Virus record (IMG/VR): IMGVR_UViG_3300036830_000204
Location: 1-33,023 of that record
Origin: a virus
Strand: one strand, 5' to 3'
DNA: 33,023 nucleotides
Below are positions 1 to 7,410 of the stretch, one piece after another. Below the pieces are notes generated by a model, which saw only the letters and a program-made list of their open reading frames with translations, did not search any database and had not been told where the DNA came from. The number at the start of each line of letters is the position of its first letter. The stretch's first letter is position 1. The position numbers and the translations under genes are program-made.

Positions 1-127
1 GTAAGACATACTGCTGGTGCAGGCCCAACCTTACATCCTGGTGATGCTTTAACAGTTAACGGTGCTGTAGGTTCAGGAAACACAATTGTATTAGCTGGCG
101 CTACCGCTGGTGTAACCAACTACTTCT
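1..127. repeat. Terminal 127-base direct repeat (left copy), identical to 32897-33023
   Basis: Bases 1-127 and 32897-33023 are identical. Because both lie inside one continuous coat gene, this is the overlap left when a circular or circularly permuted genome is assembled, and the unique length is 32,896 bases. A length of 127 is a common maximum k-mer in short-read assemblers. Confidence 0.95.
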
Positions 128-579
128 TACCGGGCGATTTGATCTCGATTGCTGGCGTTCATAGTGTCAATCCATTGAGCCGTCAATCTACTGGTCAAGA
201 CATGCAGTTTGTTATTACTCAAGCTGCTAACTCAAGTGGTGGTGGTGCAGTAACGATTACAGTTGCTCCAAGCATCATTAGCTCCACTTCAAGCCCATTA
301 CAGAATGTTGATGTACCTGTTCCAAATGGTGCAGCAGTAACGATGGTTTCTTCTTATAACGTGAACGTCGCATATCCAGCTCGTGGCTTGGATATCGTAT
401 GTCCTCCGCTTTATAAGTTACAGGTTCCATATGCAAGCGTCGCTGTTGATCCTGAAACTGGATTGTCACTCGCTGTAACACAGACTGGCGATATTCTCGG
501 TTATCAAAACTTAATGCGTATCGACATCCTGTGCGGATTCAAATGGCATCCACAATACGCTGTTAAGTTGTTGTCATAA
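1..579 (+). CDS. Major capsid (coat) protein, P22 gp5-like; C-terminal part (gene continues from the window end)
   Basis: This is the 3' part of the coat gene, in frame from base 1 (V-R-H-T-A-G...), so the true start is not in this piece. It joins the piece at 32264-33023 through the 127-base overlap of the contig ends, giving a 403-residue protein, close to P22 gp5 (430). The segment reading GDLISIAGVHSVNPLSRQ followed by a QFVITQ strand, and the C-terminal RIDILCGFKWHPQYAVKLL end, resemble the P22 coat family. That family builds the icosahedral shell with an HK97-type fold. The stop codon overlaps the AAGGAG site of the next gene, so the two are probably co-translated. The P22 family assignment is by recognition, not by alignment score. 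Confidence 0.88.
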   Translation, partial: VRHTAGAGPTLHPGDALTVNGAVGSGNTIVLAGATAGVTNYFLPGDLISIAGVHSVNPLSRQSTGQDMQFVITQAANSSGGGAVTITVAPSIISSTSSPLQNVDVPVPNGAAVTMVSSYNVNVAYPARGLDIVCPPLYKLQVPYASVAVDPETGLSLAVTQTGDILGYQNLMRIDILCGFKWHPQYAVKLLS

Positions 580-589
580 GGAGATCAAC

Positions 590-874
590 ATGAAGAGCAG
601 ATACGATGGTGCACCTGGAAAGGATGCAGCTTTATTAAATACACGACAAGCACGATATGAAAAAGAACATTCTGCAAAGAATGCATTCGTGAAAAGAGAA
701 CAGGCAGCACTGGATAAGTATGCTGGCAAAAAACCCATGATGAAAAATGATCTTATGGAATTTAATGCCAATATGCAAAACACCGGTGCTTGGGCACAAG
801 ACTTTGGCAAGAAATTGACTAAAGGCCTTGATCCAGTTGCATTCCCTGTTGATGGACAGGGTGATGACTCCTAA
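590..874 (+). CDS. Small hypothetical protein between coat and gp4-like genes
   Basis: A 94-residue, lysine-rich, soluble protein of unrecognised family. It starts at ATG 590 behind AAGGAG, which overlaps the coat stop. The middle is strongly charged (KNAFVKREQAALDKYAGKK) and likely helical; the tail is acidic. There is no signal peptide or membrane segment. Position directly after the coat gene suggests a virion or assembly role, such as a minor capsid or head-completion helper, but nothing in the sequence proves it. Confidence 0.75.
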   Translation: MKSRYDGAPGKDAALLNTRQARYEKEHSAKNAFVKREQAALDKYAGKKPMMKNDLMEFNANMQNTGAWAQDFGKKLTKGLDPVAFPVDGQGDDS

Positions 875-895
875 TGTCTAAAAAACAATGAAAAA

Positions 896-921
896 TCGAC
901 ATGATGTAACAGTCATGTCGA
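896..921 (+). promoter_or_regulatory. Stem-loop in the leader of the gp4-like gene
   Basis: A perfect 9-bp stem (896-904 with 913-921, TCGACATGA / TCATGTCGA) encloses an 8-base loop. The core GACATGAT recurs at 938-945, immediately upstream of the AAGGAGG ribosome binding site of the gp4-like gene. It lacks a T-run, so it is not a standard terminator. An operator or translational control element is possible. Confidence 0.5.
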
Positions 922-960
922 AATTTCATGAAAAAATAGACATGATAAGGAGGCAATGGA

Positions 961-1998
961 ATGCCACAAGTTACACGCACGACTAATGACCTCATTGTCA
1001 ATTCTCTTTATCTGTTAGGTGAATTAGCAGTTGGAGAGACACCTGATAATTTCATGCTGTTAACTGGCTTGGAATTAATTAATGAGTTATTAGATAAATT
1101 TGCATCGGATAGTATTTACATACCATTTCTGACGACAATTGATTTCAATTTTATAGTCGGAATTGATACCTATTCTATTTCCGATATTATTACTGCTGAT
1201 ATCAGCGCAGATCGTGTTGTTGATTTAACTTTTGCGAATTATTTTGTTCCTGCGAATGGAAGTCCTGGTGGTGCATTACCTATCTCATTTCCATTTACGG
1301 CTGATCCTACAACTAATTTGTTGACGATGGCATCAACTGCTGCTTATCCAACAAATACACCGATCACTCTTTCAACATCAGGTTCTTTGCCGAACCCATT
1401 AATTTCTTCTACTACCTATTGGACGATTCAAGTAAGTCCAACCACACTTTATTTAGCAGCTACTTCTGCTGATGCAGTGATTGGTAATTTTATCAATCTC
1501 ACCAGTGCTGGTAGTGGAACTAATGTCATAACAGCTTCAGCATTTCCGACTCAACCTGTTAATTCTGCACTCTGTTATCCATTACGCATTATTAACAAAG
1601 CTACTTATTGGAACGTAGTACGACAAACGAATTTGCAATCTCGTCCCGGATTTATTTTCTTGAATAAACAAGCTCAGGAATCTTTTATTACGGTCTATCC
1701 GGTTCCTGATCAACCGTATGCTTGTAAGATTCAAGTGAAGTGCATGATCAATGAATTATCCAATATGGAAAGCTTAATTGAGCTTCCTCCTAATTATTAT
1801 GGATTGATGAAACGTGCTCTTGCGCGAACATTTAAATCTTACTATCCATCAGGAAACTGGACACCTGAGATGGAGCAAGAATATTGGGATTATTACAATA
1901 TGATGAAGAATACCAATGAGACAGATTTGACAATTAGACCATCTGTCACAATGACTGCTCCAGAACCATTCTATTGGCCAAATATATTGAGTTACTAA
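961..1998 (+). CDS. Head completion / tail accessory factor, P22 gp4-like, with an inserted module
   Basis: A 345-residue protein in the P22 gp4 position (coat, then gp4, then gp10). gp4-type proteins bind under the portal and close the filled head. The N-terminus (TTNDLIVNSLYLLGELAVGE, then LELINELLDKF) and the C-terminus (ELPPNYYGLMKRALARTF) have the helical pattern of the family, where a 'lin-Ab-lin-eLN-ll-' opening and 'lp-y-eal-yNLA--l-' closing helix are usual. P22 gp4 is only about 166 residues. The excess is explained by a beta-rich insert at about residues 111-193 carrying LPNPLISSTTYW and LYLAATSADAVIGNF, which recurs in two other virion proteins here. The start is ATG behind AAGGAGG. 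Confidence 0.72.
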   Translation: MPQVTRTTNDLIVNSLYLLGELAVGETPDNFMLLTGLELINELLDKFASDSIYIPFLTTIDFNFIVGIDTYSISDIITADISADRVVDLTFANYFVPANGSPGGALPISFPFTADPTTNLLTMASTAAYPTNTPITLSTSGSLPNPLISSTTYWTIQVSPTTLYLAATSADAVIGNFINLTSAGSGTNVITASAFPTQPVNSALCYPLRIINKATYWNVVRQTNLQSRPGFIFLNKQAQESFITVYPVPDQPYACKIQVKCMINELSNMESLIELPPNYYGLMKRALARTFKSYYPSGNWTPEMEQEYWDYYNMMKNTNETDLTIRPSVTMTAPEPFYWPNILSY

Positions 1999-1999
1999 T

Positions 2000-3895
2000 A
2001 TGCCTATTGAAAACTTTGAAATAGTAGGCAGTTACAACAATCAGCGGTTCACCAATATTGATGCTGAACGCACGATCAATATGTTTGAGTATATTGATCC
2101 GAAGGGTAAAAAAGCGCATTCATTAATATCAACTTCAGGATTAGAAAATACAGAATTAACTTTTACGGGAGCTGGCCCTAATGACGGTTTTCGTGGTGAA
2201 TTTGTATTAAATAATTTTGAATATTTTGTCATTGGCCCAAATATTTATCGACGTGATATTAATAATAATATTACAAAATTAAATTCATCTCCTTTGCCTA
2301 CATCAACTGGTTATGTTGGAATTGATGCAAATAATGCGTCAACTGGCGAACAAATTATTTTTGTTGATGGGCAGATCGGTTGTGTATGGGACACAGGCAC
2401 AGATCAATTTACACCTGATTTAAGGGCAGTTGATCCTGCATTTCCTGTAGCACCTATTGATGTGTGCTTCATTGATGGTTTTATTGTGGTCGCTGCGGGT
2501 GGAACAAATAATTTCTTTCTCTCAGCATTTAATAATATTTACAGTTATTCTCTCGTATCAAATACATTTACGGCTGATCCTGGGCCTGGGCCTACTGCTG
2601 ATCAATTAACAGTTTCAACTTATATTCCAACGGGAATGCCAATTGATTTTGTAGCAGGTGGTGGATTACCTGCGCCATTAGTTGCAGGTACGACATATTA
2701 TGCTATTCACATTGATAACACGCATATCAAAGTAGCAACGACATTTGCTAATGCTGTTGCCGGAACTTTCATTGATATCACAACGGCTGGCACGCCTCCT
2801 AATACGATTAGAAATCTAGCATCACCTAATTTACCGGGACAATTACAACAAGGTGCAATCAATTCTCATCCGGGTGATATTGTTGCTTGCCGAACATTAC
2901 ATCGTCGCGTCTTTCTGTTTTCTAATTTCTATACCGAAGTGTGGGAAAATGCAGGGATTGGAACAAACTTACCATTGCGAAGAAATAATGGTTTGCTGAT
3001 GGAATATGGAACGCCTGCTGTGGGTTCGATTGTAACTGGTTTTGATAAGATGATGTTCTTATCGCAAGATCGTGATGGATTAGGTTCAGTGATGCAAGTT
3101 ATTGGTACTGAATCGATTCCAGTTTCTAACAGAGCATTGGATTTCCAGTTAGCGCAATATGCTTCGAATAATCAAATTTCAGATGCAAAAGGTATTTTTG
3201 TTAAAGAGAATGGAATTATTTTCTATCGCCTTAATTTTACGGCTGCAAATCATACTTATGTGTATAACGTTACCTTAAGCAGTCCTCAAGCTGAAGAAGG
3301 TAAACTTTGGCATGAAGAACAAATTTTAAATGGTAATCGACATCCCGCACAAACACATGGGTATTTCAATGGAAATAACTTCTATGGAGATTATCGTCGC
3401 CCTGTTCTATATCAAGTGTCTCCATCATTTGTTACGAATGACGGCGAAGCAATCCCACGCATTAGGATTGGACGATCATTTGTTCCCGCAACCTATAATC
3501 GATTACGCATTGACAGATTTATGTTAGATGTGATTCAAGGCCAAGCATTGGTTGATAATATCAGTGGATTGCTAACCTTATTGGCTGAAAATGGAAATAC
3601 TATTACCGCAGAGAATGCTGAGGATATTTTGTTGGAAAGCAGTTCTATTTTGCCAGTTTATTCTCTGGCTCATCCAATTGTATTTTTATCGATTTCAAAA
3701 GATGGCGGTGTGACTTATGGATATCGTCAAAATGCGCAAATGGGTGCGATTGGACAACGAACCTTTAGAACAGTCTGGCGTAAATTAGGGACAATACCTA
3801 GAGGCCAAGGGTTTGTACCTAAGATTGAATTCTTTAATGAAGTACCATTTGTTGTATTGGGCGCTGCATGGTCATTTGAAGTGATGCCAGAGTAA
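2000..3895 (+). CDS. Packaged DNA stabilisation / tail hub protein, P22 gp10-like
   Basis: A 631-residue protein directly after the gp4-like gene. The N-terminus (MPIENFEIVGSYNNQRFTNI, then ERTINMFEYIDPKGKK) and the C-terminal segment (SISKDGGVTYGYRQNAQMG, then RTVWRKLGTIPRGQGFVPKI) match the layout of P22 gp10, a beta-propeller tail hub of 472 residues that stabilises packaged DNA. The extra length comes partly from an insert at about residues 189-272 with GGGLPAPLVAGTTYYAI and VATTFANAVAGTFIDITTAG, the same module seen in the gp4-like protein and in the fibre at 7411. There is no obvious ribosome binding site and only 1 base lies between the previous stop and this ATG, so translation is probably coupled. 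Confidence 0.8.
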   Translation: MPIENFEIVGSYNNQRFTNIDAERTINMFEYIDPKGKKAHSLISTSGLENTELTFTGAGPNDGFRGEFVLNNFEYFVIGPNIYRRDINNNITKLNSSPLPTSTGYVGIDANNASTGEQIIFVDGQIGCVWDTGTDQFTPDLRAVDPAFPVAPIDVCFIDGFIVVAAGGTNNFFLSAFNNIYSYSLVSNTFTADPGPGPTADQLTVSTYIPTGMPIDFVAGGGLPAPLVAGTTYYAIHIDNTHIKVATTFANAVAGTFIDITTAGTPPNTIRNLASPNLPGQLQQGAINSHPGDIVACRTLHRRVFLFSNFYTEVWENAGIGTNLPLRRNNGLLMEYGTPAVGSIVTGFDKMMFLSQDRDGLGSVMQVIGTESIPVSNRALDFQLAQYASNNQISDAKGIFVKENGIIFYRLNFTAANHTYVYNVTLSSPQAEEGKLWHEEQILNGNRHPAQTHGYFNGNNFYGDYRRPVLYQVSPSFVTNDGEAIPRIRIGRSFVPATYNRLRIDRFMLDVIQGQALVDNISGLLTLLAENGNTITAENAEDILLESSSILPVYSLAHPIVFLSISKDGGVTYGYRQNAQMGAIGQRTFRTVWRKLGTIPRGQGFVPKIEFFNEVPFVVLGAAWSFEVMPE

Positions 3896-3906
3896 AAGAG
3901 GTAAAT

Positions 3907-4194
3907 ATGGCTAATAGTATTGACCAGTTGAATTATTATGATCCATTGATAAAACCTCATTCACTAAAAATGAGTGAAGAATGGATTTCACAAATGAGTT
4001 CATTCATTGATGTATTGAATGGCTATTTAACGCCATATGGAATATTAACGCCACAAGTAACGACTGAACAACGTAATTCAATCCAGTCGCCAGTTTTGGG
4101 GCAATTAATATATAATACTACGACGAATGAGTTACAGGTTTATCAAATTAAGACTGGCACTCCTGCATGGAGAGCAGTTACAACAGTACCTTAA
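3907..4194 (+). CDS. Small fibre-like virion protein
   Basis: A 95-residue protein with an aromatic helical N-terminus (DQLNYYDPLIKPHSLKMSEE) and a C-terminus (RNSIQSPVLGQLIYNTT...LQVYQ...WRAV). That ending resembles the short beta unit common in phage fibre proteins ('G-liYnttt--lqvY----W--v'). It sits where P22 encodes the trimeric tail needle gp26, but it is far shorter than gp26 (233 residues) and shows no long coiled coil, so it should not be called a needle on position alone. Start ATG behind GAGG. Confidence 0.7.
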   Translation: MANSIDQLNYYDPLIKPHSLKMSEEWISQMSSFIDVLNGYLTPYGILTPQVTTEQRNSIQSPVLGQLIYNTTTNELQVYQIKTGTPAWRAVTTVP

Positions 4195-4219
4195 TTTATC
4201 ATCATAAGGATATGATGCT

Positions 4220-4831
4220 ATGGGAATGGGACGTGGTGGTTCAATGGGTGGTTTGGGTGGCTTTTTAGGAGGCTTATTCGGTGATTCCGGAAGTCCCTAT
4301 AAAGATGCTATGAAAGAATATGAAAGATGGGCAGGCAAAGGCGAAGCAGCTCAAAATCCATTTCTTGACATGGGTAAGGGAGCTATTCCTGGATTTCAGG
4401 AATGGACTAATTCCATGAAAGACCCCTCCGGTTTTATCAATAAATTGATGGGTGGCTATCAAGAATCTCCTTATGCTAAATTTCAGCAAGAACAAGCCAT
4501 GCGTTCAGCCCAGAATATGGGATCAGCATCAGGATTAACAGGTTCAACTCCTCTTACACAATTTGCTCAACAAAATGCTAGTGACATTTCATCAAAGGAT
4601 ATGAATCAATGGCTACAAAACGTATTGGGAATAAATACTCAATATGGCCAAGGACTCAATCAACAGATTGGTTATGGTTCTCATGCAGCTGATATGCTGA
4701 CTCAGATGTTTGGAGATATGGGTAGGCAAATGGGTGAAGGTGCTTATGGTCAGCGAGCAGGTCAATTACAAGATAGATCAAATATGATTGGTGGTTTATT
4801 TGATATATTCAAAAATGGATTATTTGGATAA
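4220..4831 (+). CDS. Probable DNA ejection (injection) protein, gp7-like by position
   Basis: A 203-residue protein, very rich in Gly, Met, Gln and Ser. A glycine/methionine repeat opens the protein (MGMGRGGSMGGLGGFLGGLF) and is followed by long amphipathic helices with many glutamines. The composition and position (after the tail hub, before two more helical proteins) fit P22 gp7, one of three proteins carried in the head and ejected with the DNA into the cell envelope. P22 gp7 is 229 residues. The opening glycine stretch could act as a small membrane-active segment. The start is ATG behind AAGGA. Assignment rests on context and composition rather than a recognised domain. Confidence 0.65.
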   Translation: MGMGRGGSMGGLGGFLGGLFGDSGSPYKDAMKEYERWAGKGEAAQNPFLDMGKGAIPGFQEWTNSMKDPSGFINKLMGGYQESPYAKFQQEQAMRSAQNMGSASGLTGSTPLTQFAQQNASDISSKDMNQWLQNVLGINTQYGQGLNQQIGYGSHAADMLTQMFGDMGRQMGEGAYGQRAGQLQDRSNMIGGLFDIFKNGLFG

Positions 4832-4840
4832 GGATTAATT

Positions 4841-6163
4841 ATGGCACTCCCATTACCAAGAGTTGTTGCTGATGTCGGCCCCGGCGGTGGTATTGTGACT
4901 GCTGCGCGAGGTATTAATGCTTTGCGTGAAAGTGACTTAGACAATCAGATTAAAAAAGTTCAGGCACAATATGCTCCTTTGACGACACAAGCCGAAGCTG
5001 CATCAAAACTTGCCTATGCCAATTTAATGGCTCCTCAGTTTTTGTCAAAATTGATGGGACATCCTGAGATTTTAGCGAATATGTCGGAAGATCAAAGGAA
5101 TCAGGCATTAAAGATGATTTATAACGCTGGAACTGGTCAAGGAACTGGTGCCAATTTTATGAATAAAATGCCTCAATCGGGTGCTCAAGATGACTCGTTA
5201 TTTGGGATGTTGAAGAATAAACTGGGTTCTATTTTTAATCAAAGTCCACAACAAGGACAACAATCTCAAGCTCAAGCCCCCCAGAATGCATTAATGAGCC
5301 AACCACAACAACAGCAATTTAATCCTCAAGATGTTCAAGCTGCTGTACAGGCTTATCGAAATAGCCCAGAAGCACAACAGAAAGCGCAAACTGAGGGAAT
5401 GTTTACTATTCCAAATCAGAATGAATTAATGAATTGGTATAAACAGCAAGGAAATGCTCCTGTTGCCCAGCCAGCTATGGAAAAACCTGCTGTCACTTCA
5501 AAATCATGGCCTGAAAAATATGGTGAATTTAAAGGAATTGAAAAAGAAGGTGAAAAGCTAGGTGAATTACGTGCTGCTGCTATTGATGAATTTGGTGAGC
5601 AATATCAGCAAGCTATTCAGGCTGAACAACCTGTACAGCATCTAATGGATATGACTCAAAATCCCGTATTTATTAATATGCGGAACAAAATTCCATTCTT
5701 TCAGGATAAACAACTAACAGCATTAGCCAAATTGGGAACACCTGAAGAACAACGATTAGTCGGTGATTTTGTTACGACTGCAACCAATGCAGTAGCTAAT
5801 ACGGTTAATAATTTCCGTGGAAGAATTTTAGATAAAGAAATCACTATGGCAAATCAAATGAAGATTTCGCCAAATGATACGTGGAATGTCATGGTAGGAA
5901 AATTAGGTTCTATTGCAACTTTCAATGAGATGACTAAAGAGCGAGCTCGTATTGCTGGTCAACTTATGGAAAAGAAACACATGAATCGTGCAGATGCTGT
6001 TGAGAAAGCTGATAGCATGGTGGACGGTAAGGCTATTAGAAAGCAAATGGAAGGTAAATTAAATCCAAAACCATCTGATGCTGATATTGATTATATGGCT
6101 GAAAAATACAAGATTTCTGCTGATGAAGTTAGGAAAAGATTAAAAGCGAAAGGAATTTTATAA
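4841..6163 (+). CDS. Probable DNA ejection protein (gp20-like by position)
   Basis: A 440-residue helical protein. The N-terminus (MALPLPRVVADVGPGGGIVT) is followed by amphipathic helix (LDNQIKKVQAQYAPLTTQAE), a glutamine-rich linker at about residues 130-180 (QSPQQGQQSQAQAPQ), and a helical C-terminal half with many charged residues. P22 gp20 is 471 residues and is similarly low in beta structure. Such proteins are packaged in the virion and are thought to form a channel across the envelope. The stop overlaps the next ATG by one base (TAATG), so it is coupled to the third ejection-type gene. Confidence 0.65.
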   Translation: MALPLPRVVADVGPGGGIVTAARGINALRESDLDNQIKKVQAQYAPLTTQAEAASKLAYANLMAPQFLSKLMGHPEILANMSEDQRNQALKMIYNAGTGQGTGANFMNKMPQSGAQDDSLFGMLKNKLGSIFNQSPQQGQQSQAQAPQNALMSQPQQQQFNPQDVQAAVQAYRNSPEAQQKAQTEGMFTIPNQNELMNWYKQQGNAPVAQPAMEKPAVTSKSWPEKYGEFKGIEKEGEKLGELRAAAIDEFGEQYQQAIQAEQPVQHLMDMTQNPVFINMRNKIPFFQDKQLTALAKLGTPEEQRLVGDFVTTATNAVANTVNNFRGRILDKEITMANQMKISPNDTWNVMVGKLGSIATFNEMTKERARIAGQLMEKKHMNRADAVEKADSMVDGKAIRKQMEGKLNPKPSDADIDYMAEKYKISADEVRKRLKAKGIL

Positions 6164-7392
6164 TGCCTATAGATTTTTTAGCTGATGACATGATGCCTAA
6201 TCAAGCAACTAAAATGCAGAATATGCCACGTGATTTCTTGCAAGATGAAATGCCGCAACGTGAAGATTTAAAAACTGCTGCAATGTATGCGATTCCAAGA
6301 GTTGCTAGTGACATTGGTCAAGGAGCTTATCAGTTCGCACAAAATATTCCTGATTATTTATCTAAAGGAAAATCTGAAATTCCTGCTGCAATGGGATTAA
6401 TTAAAAATGATCCATTACGTGCTGGGAAACAAGCTTTGGCAGGTATTTCTGAATTAGGACAAAATGTTTTTAATGCACCTCATGACATTATTAATTATTT
6501 ATCGCAACGTTTAAATTTAGTTCCTGAAGATATTAATAAAATGGTTCAGATGGGAAGAATGCCATCTAATACTGAAAACATGATTAATCAAACTTTTGGT
6601 GAAGCAAAAGAACCGGGTGAGGCATTAATTCGTGGATTACCAAGAAATGCACTTAATATTTTAGGTGGCGCTGGTGCTGCAAAAGTTTTAAATCCTATGC
6701 GATTTAGTTCTTCTGGGATTGCGAAAAATATATTGAAGGAAGAAGCAAAACAAGTTTCATCGCATACTAATCGATATAATCAGATTTGGAAACAAGCTGA
6801 TAAAACAGGATTTAATCATGTTCCGATTGATGCAAATGTTTTAAATAAAAATTTAGAAGTGATTGCAAAATATAAAACACCAAAAGAATTTAATGCATTA
6901 AAAGAATTTATTGAAAATCCAACGTTGGAAAAAGCACAACGTGCGCAAAGTGATATGGGTGTGATTTCTCGAGCATTAGAGAAAAAATCTCGTACCTCAG
7001 CATTGCTATCTGAAGAGAAAGCTATTTATGATGCTGCCAAAGAAGCAGAAAAACATATTGAAAGTAATATGTTTAAAAACTTTGGCGGAGAAACAAATGC
7101 TAAGTTAAAAAATCAATACGATAAATTAACAAAAAGTTATCGTGAGAATGTTGTTCCTTATCGATATCATCCTGCTATTCAGGCCTTCAAAAATAAGGAA
7201 ATGACAGCACCAGAATTAGTTAATGCTTTATCACGTGGAAGTTTTGCTGCTAAGAAAGGCGGAAAACATCCTGCACTTAAAGTGAATAAATTAATATCAC
7301 CAATGAGTTTAATAGGTACTGGTGGTTTGCTTGGATATCTTTACAATGATTTGACAGGGACGAAAGCTACTCAGCCACCACCCCAACGATAA
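6163..7392 (+). CDS. Probable DNA ejection protein (gp16-like by position)
   Basis: A 409-residue, Lys/Asn-rich helical protein translated from an ATG that overlaps the previous stop, with AAAGGAA upstream. It begins with two similar short motifs, PIDFLADDMM and PRDFLQDEMP (residues 2-11 and 22-31), an internal duplication. It has a small hydrophobic stretch at about residues 162-178 (ALNILGGAGAAKVL), a long charged helical region, and a second hydrophobic segment near the end (MSLIGTGGLLGYLYNDL). Position third in the ejection block corresponds to P22 gp16 (609 residues). No enzymatic motif is visible. Confidence 0.6.
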   Translation: MPIDFLADDMMPNQATKMQNMPRDFLQDEMPQREDLKTAAMYAIPRVASDIGQGAYQFAQNIPDYLSKGKSEIPAAMGLIKNDPLRAGKQALAGISELGQNVFNAPHDIINYLSQRLNLVPEDINKMVQMGRMPSNTENMINQTFGEAKEPGEALIRGLPRNALNILGGAGAAKVLNPMRFSSSGIAKNILKEEAKQVSSHTNRYNQIWKQADKTGFNHVPIDANVLNKNLEVIAKYKTPKEFNALKEFIENPTLEKAQRAQSDMGVISRALEKKSRTSALLSEEKAIYDAAKEAEKHIESNMFKNFGGETNAKLKNQYDKLTKSYRENVVPYRYHPAIQAFKNKEMTAPELVNALSRGSFAAKKGGKHPALKVNKLISPMSLIGTGGLLGYLYNDLTGTKATQPPPQR

Positions 7393-7410
7393 TATCAAAA
7401 GGAATTTGAT

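Noticed and set aside
1-127. True biological terminal repeats of a linear genome
   Set aside because: Both copies lie inside one continuous gene and the length equals a common assembly k-mer, so an assembly overlap is the simpler reading.
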